A DNA stretch of 10,567 nt, taken from the NCBI GenBank assembly GCA_003506745.1, contig DNYQ01000185.1:1-10567 (forward strand), in the 5' to 3' direction. Below are positions 7,524 through 10,567 of the stretch, piece after piece (position 1 is the stretch's first letter; every line of letters starts with the position of its first letter). Below the pieces are notes generated by a model, which was given only the letters and a program-made list of their open reading frames with translations, was not told the origin of the DNA and made no database searches. Origin of the DNA: Syntrophaceae bacterium (GTDB lineage Bacteria; Desulfobacterota; Syntrophia; Syntrophales; Smithellaceae). Both the position numbers and the translations under genes were made by a program.

Positions 7524-8717
7524 ATGCAAAAAATCATATTCCTCGTTGACATGAATGCTTTTTTTATCAGCTGTGAAATGACGAGAAACAGCACTCTTGT
7601 CAAAACGCCCGCCGCTGTGGCCGGTGATCCGAAAAAGCGTTCAGGCATCATTCTGGCGGCAAACTATGAAGCCAGAGCATACGGGGTCAAGACGACCATG
7701 ATTCTGCATGAAGCCTTAAAACTCTGCCCCAACCTCATCCTGGTGCCGCCGGATCATCATTTCTACGGGCGGAAATCTGAAGAAGTCATGGCCTTGCTGT
7801 CGAACTATACCCCTTGCCTGGAACAAAACAGCATTGATGAGGCATGGCTGGATATGACCGGTTGCGAAGGGCTGTTCGGCGCTCCTCTGACAGCGGCAAC
7901 ACGGATCATGAATGAAATCAAAGACAAACTCGGGCTCTGGTGCTCGATTGGAATCGCGGAAAATAAATTCCTTGCCAAAATGGCTGCGGAAATGAAGAAG
8001 CCTCTCGGCATCACGGAATTATGGAAAGCCGATATTGGGCTAAAACTCTGGCCCCTCCCGGTGCAGGCCATGTACGGCATCGGCGCTAAAACGGCTGAAA
8101 AGCTTAACCGTATGGGAATAAAGACAATCGGCGACCTGGCAAAATCGGATAGGAACTGCATCATTCAAGCTTTCGGAAAAGGCGGGAATGAAATTTATCA
8201 CCATGCCAGGGGAATGGACGATTCTCCCGTGCTTGCCCGCGTCGTCGACGACATGAAGTCCATCGGACGCTCAACAACGCTTCCGGAAGACCTATCCGAC
8301 ATCGCGCAGGCAAAGCTTGTCCTCATGGCGCTTGCCGACGACATTGGCATGACGGCAAGAAGGCATCAAAAGAAGGGACGGACGGTTCACGTCACCCTGA
8401 AATATGCCGATTTTCGAGTGGTCACCAAACAAACAACCATTCCGGCAACCTATACCACACGGGAGATATTCCAGGCCGGCTGCCGGTTGCTCGAACAGCA
8501 TTGGAACCATCTCCATCCGGTAAGATTAATCGGAATAAGTCTCTCCGGATTTCATGAGGATTCCTCAGCGAATCAGTTATCCTTTTTTGACAAAATGGAA
8601 AACCCCTCCAAAAAAAATAAAACGGAACAAATCGAAAAGGCCATGGATATCATAAGAAATAAGCATGGTCCTGAAACCATAACCTTCGCGGCATTGGTTA
8701 GGAAGGGAAAGCCATAA
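7524..8717 (+). CDS. dinB: DNA polymerase IV (Y-family translesion polymerase)
   Basis: Error-prone polymerase that extends and bypasses damaged or stalled primer-templates in the cytoplasm. At 397 residues it has the usual length. The palm begins with LVDMNAFF (7-14), carrying metal-binding Asp9. The second catalytic site is SIDEAW at 103-108, with Asp105 and Glu106. A YGIGAKTAEKL segment (184-194) is the thumb helix-hairpin-helix. A KSIGRSTTLPED segment (245-256) opens the little-finger domain. QLSFF at 351-355 is a good sliding-clamp-binding motif, followed by a short tail as in many non-enteric Pol IV proteins. The ribosome-binding site is weak (GAGAG upstream). I found no clear LexA box in the 66-base gap before it, so SOS control cannot be claimed. 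The 146 bases that follow separate it from the hydrolase gene. Confidence 0.95.
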   Translation: MQKIIFLVDMNAFFISCEMTRNSTLVKTPAAVAGDPKKRSGIILAANYEARAYGVKTTMILHEALKLCPNLILVPPDHHFYGRKSEEVMALLSNYTPCLEQNSIDEAWLDMTGCEGLFGAPLTAATRIMNEIKDKLGLWCSIGIAENKFLAKMAAEMKKPLGITELWKADIGLKLWPLPVQAMYGIGAKTAEKLNRMGIKTIGDLAKSDRNCIIQAFGKGGNEIYHHARGMDDSPVLARVVDDMKSIGRSTTLPEDLSDIAQAKLVLMALADDIGMTARRHQKKGRTVHVTLKYADFRVVTKQTTIPATYTTREIFQAGCRLLEQHWNHLHPVRLIGISLSGFHEDSSANQLSFFDKMENPSKKNKTEQIEKAMDIIRNKHGPETITFAALVRKGKP

Positions 8718-8739
8718 AAACCAAAATGAAATATGTCAT

Positions 8740-8768
8740 TGCATTATGAATCCCATGTGAATATAAGG
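8740..8768 (+). promoter_or_regulatory. Candidate promoter for the alpha/beta hydrolase gene
   Basis: In the 146-base gap after dinB, TTGCAT (8740-8745) and TATAAG (8763-8768) are spaced by 17 bases. The -10 box matches consensus at five of six positions, the -35 box at only three. The leader to ATG 8864 would be about 90 bases and contains no hairpin or riboswitch I can recognise. Confidence 0.3.
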
Positions 8769-8863
8769 ATAATAAATTGCAGCAAAGATGTTTGGAAAAT
8801 GTTGATCATCAAGGCTGGATGAACTGGATTAAGGCGTAACAAACAAAATGAAAGGATTATCTT

Positions 8864-9700
8864 ATGAAGACACAATCCGGAAATTTCACGGCGCAGGACG
8901 GGACATCCATCTACTGGAAAGGATGGGCGCCGGACAAGGCCCCCAAGGCTGTGGTGCATGTCATTCACGGCTATGCCGAACACATTGACCGTTACGGAAA
9001 TGTCGTAGGCGAGCTTCTGCCGGCGGGATATGCGGTTTTCGGCACCGACCACCGCGGCCACGGAAAAAGCGAGGGAAAACGAGGACATGTCAAGAGCTTT
9101 CAGGAATTCATCGACGATGAAAAACAGTTTTGGCACAACATCATTCAAACAAAATTCCCCGGCATTCCCTACTTTGTCCTCGGCCACTCCATGGGAAGCC
9201 TCATTGCCATGAATTATGTCGAGCAGAATGCGGTTGGCATGAAGGGGCTTATCTTATCCGGCACCGGATCGTTGCCGGGTAAGGATATCCCCAAGATTCT
9301 TCTGACCATTATCAAGATCCTCTCCAAAATTCTCCCGGCCGTGCATGTAAAGTCGCCTCTGCCGCCGGAGTTCATTTCCCGGGATATGGATGTGGTCAAG
9401 GCATACATTGAGGATCCCCTGGTTTACAACGTAATCACACCAAGGCTCGCCTATGAAATGAACCGCTATGTGGTCATCGGCGCCCAAAATTCCGGCAAAA
9501 TTAAAATCCCTGTTCTTATTCAACTGGGTTCGCGGGATACCGCTTTTTCCGGACAGAGGGAACTTTTTGAGATGATCGGATCAACAGACAAGACCTTCAA
9601 GCTTTATGAAGGCCTCAAGCATGAGGTCTATAACGAACTGGCCGCCGACCGGGCAAAAGTGCTGGCCGATCTGAAAAACTGGCTGGACGGGCATATATAA
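8864..9700 (+). CDS. Alpha/beta hydrolase, monoacylglycerol lipase-like (Hydrolase_4 type)
   Basis: Predicted cytoplasmic serine esterase or lysophospholipase-type enzyme acting on acylglycerols or similar esters; the substrate cannot be read from the sequence. The 278-residue length fits the monoacylglycerol lipase/PldB-like group. HGYAEH at 35-40 is the oxyanion-hole loop, typical of the HGxxEH signature. DHRGHGKSEGKRGH (62-75) follows in the expected place. The nucleophile elbow is GHSMG at 107-111 with Ser109. Asp225 (GSRDTAFS) and His253 (GLKHEVYNE) are in the right positions to complete the triad. Residues about 140-200 form the variable lid region. No signal peptide is present. The start is supported by AAAGGA at 8851-8856, 7 bases upstream. 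No partner gene adjoins it on the same strand, so its pathway is not evident. Confidence 0.92.
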   Translation: MKTQSGNFTAQDGTSIYWKGWAPDKAPKAVVHVIHGYAEHIDRYGNVVGELLPAGYAVFGTDHRGHGKSEGKRGHVKSFQEFIDDEKQFWHNIIQTKFPGIPYFVLGHSMGSLIAMNYVEQNAVGMKGLILSGTGSLPGKDIPKILLTIIKILSKILPAVHVKSPLPPEFISRDMDVVKAYIEDPLVYNVITPRLAYEMNRYVVIGAQNSGKIKIPVLIQLGSRDTAFSGQRELFEMIGSTDKTFKLYEGLKHEVYNELAADRAKVLADLKNWLDGHI

Positions 9701-9734
9701 ACGGGTTGTTGCCCAAACAATATGTGTTCCCGTT
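9700..9734. terminator. Weak hairpin between convergent genes, possible bidirectional terminator
   Basis: AACGGG (9700-9705) pairs with CCCGTT (9729-9734), with an inner TTGTT/AACAA pair (9706-9710 and 9716-9720). It lies exactly between the hydrolase stop and the stop of the opposing DUF1893 gene. There is no good T-run on the plus strand and only a short TTTATATAT on the minus strand, so termination efficiency is uncertain. Confidence 0.25.
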
Positions 9735-10125
9735 ATTCCATCATGGCCCGAATTTTTTGTAAAAAAGCCTTCGGATCGCTCGTAGAGAGAGCGATGACTT
9801 CGCCGGGGCAGACGGCGCTTTGATCCCGGGTCAGAATGTTGGCGGCCACATGAAAAGCCCTAAGCGCAACACCATTATTTTCCAGGAATTTTTTGGCGGG
9901 CAGGGACGCAACCCTTGTCACGATTTCGGCGATCACGCCGGAATAAACGATCAGCCGCGCCGCGGCAAGGCCGATCACTTTATCATGCAAAATCAACCCG
10001 GACTTCCCTTGAAATTTCTCGAGGGCATCCCACAAAGGACGCAGACCGCCTCCGCAAGACTCATAGATCAACATTTCACCTTCCAGAAGCGCCAAAGAAT
10101 AGCGGGTGAAATCAGGAATCAACAT
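9733..10125 (-). CDS. DUF1893 (TM1506-like) protein with cytidine-deaminase-like fold
   Basis: A 130-residue soluble protein of unknown function. It matches the DUF1893/TM1506 pattern: an early LIYESCGGGLRPLWDAL segment (19-35), LHDKVIGLAAA (46-56), a middle ASLPAKKFLENNG (73-85), and SAVCPGE (103-109) followed by a short helical end. The structurally known member, TM1506 from Thermotoga, has a cytidine-deaminase-like fold; the canonical zinc-binding HAE and PCxxC motifs are not seen here, so deaminase activity should not be assumed. The ATG at 10125 overlaps the end of the preceding membrane-protein gene by 7 nt (ATGTTGA), which indicates translational coupling and a shared role. No independent Shine-Dalgarno is seen. 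Recognition is from conserved motifs. Confidence 0.8.
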   Translation of the reverse strand: MLIPDFTRYSLALLEGEMLIYESCGGGLRPLWDALEKFQGKSGLILHDKVIGLAAARLIVYSGVIAEIVTRVASLPAKKFLENNGVALRAFHVAANILTRDQSAVCPGEVIALSTSDPKAFLQKIRAMME

Positions 10126-10567
10126 AAATATTTTTTAACCGGTTTCATGGTCAGATCGATAAGCAGCGCCCAAAGGAGATTTCCTAAAAACAGGACTAAA
10201 GCCAATCCGGCGATAAATTCAGCGGACAGTTTCATCAAGTAATAATCGGACGCCACAAGCCAGGGCAACTGGCAAACAAAAGCCAGCATCACGGACGAAA
10301 TGATTTTACCTGTTTTTTTGTAGAAAACGCCCGTCATGACTCCCAGAATGGCATTGCCCGCCATCAGGTATGGATTTCCCAGGAAAAAAGCGGAATAAAG
10401 GGAACCGGTCACGCCCGCAATCAGTCCGCCCGCCGGACCGAAACTGACGGCCGCAAGAAAAATCGCCGCCGGAAAAAAATGAATCTTCCAGCTTTGCGCG
10501 AACGTCACATTCATCAGGCTCAAAAGACAGGGCAGCAAAATCAGCAGTCCCAAAGCCTGAGCGGCTC
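10119..10567 (-). CDS. Polytopic membrane protein, ECF-transporter S-component-like (5' end outside window)
   Basis: Very hydrophobic protein with about five visible membrane segments: around LGLLILLPCLLSL, around AAIFLAAVSFGPAGG, around GNAILGVMTGVF, around SVMLAFVCQLPWLV and around GLALVLFLGNLLWALL. It ends with the basic tail KPVKKYLC. Conserved-looking elements are the KIHFFPAAI loop and the GNPY and QLPW motifs. Size and layout resemble the substrate-binding (S) components of energy-coupling-factor vitamin or metal transporters, but no ATPase or T-component is in view. The frame stays open to the window edge, where it reads AAQALG before the first possible start (TTG at 10553), so the true start most likely lies beyond 10567 and the visible 148 codons are a partial gene. 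The stop TGA (10121-10119) overlaps the DUF1893 start. The membrane nature is certain; the ECF assignment is tentative. Confidence 0.7.
   Translation of the reverse strand, partial: AAQALGLLILLPCLLSLMNVTFAQSWKIHFFPAAIFLAAVSFGPAGGLIAGVTGSLYSAFFLGNPYLMAGNAILGVMTGVFYKKTGKIISSVMLAFVCQLPWLVASDYYLMKLSAEFIAGLALVLFLGNLLWALLIDLTMKPVKKYLC

Noticed and set aside
8718..8863. A terminator or riboswitch between dinB and the hydrolase.
   Set aside because: I found no stable stem with a T-run and no conserved aptamer pattern, only a weak promoter candidate.
10119..10553. The membrane protein as a complete 144-codon gene starting at TTG 10553.
   Set aside because: The frame is open upstream to the window edge, TTG is a weak start, and the hydrophobic segment is already under way, so a start beyond the window is more likely.

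Overview
The window looks like a chromosomal segment of a Gram-negative bacterium. A lipoprotein signal peptide, a proteobacterial-type DNA polymerase IV, a TM1506/DUF1893 protein and an Adhesin_E-like lipoprotein together suggest a Desulfobacterota-like (former Deltaproteobacteria) genome. That placement is an inference with low to moderate confidence. By eye, base composition is uneven: sampled lines of the left part are AT-richer than parts of the right-hand genes.

Bases 1-6663 hold one two-gene module, all on the minus strand. The first gene (6663 to 3448) encodes a 1071-residue fusion of a phospholipase-D-type nuclease domain and an SF2/SNF2-type helicase. The second gene (3455 to beyond base 1) encodes a very large Eco57I-type adenine DNA methyltransferase with its own target-recognition region. 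The two genes overlap by 8 nt (ATGGATAA), so they are almost certainly co-translated. The best reading is an ATP-dependent restriction-modification or phage-defence system, comparable in logic to NgoAVII and CglI but with nuclease and motor on one chain. The methyltransferase frame was checked codon by codon from 3455 to 3 and has no stop or frameshift; only its C-terminus is outside the window. A short intergenic region (6664-6958) carries a plausible promoter for this module, with tandem 12-bp repeats abutting its -35 box and an inverted third copy, which look like an operator.

Bases 6959-9700 are on the plus strand. They hold a lipoprotein gene broken by an apparent one-base frameshift (6959-7457), an intact dinB-type Y-family polymerase (7524-8717) and an intact serine alpha/beta hydrolase of the monoacylglycerol-lipase type (8864-9700).

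Bases 9733-10567 are on the minus strand, converging on the hydrolase. A small polytopic membrane protein resembling an ECF-transporter substrate-binding component enters from beyond the right edge. It overlaps by 7 nt a DUF1893 (TM1506-like) gene, so the two are probably an operon.

No tRNA, rRNA, CRISPR array, complete insertion sequence or integrase was seen.
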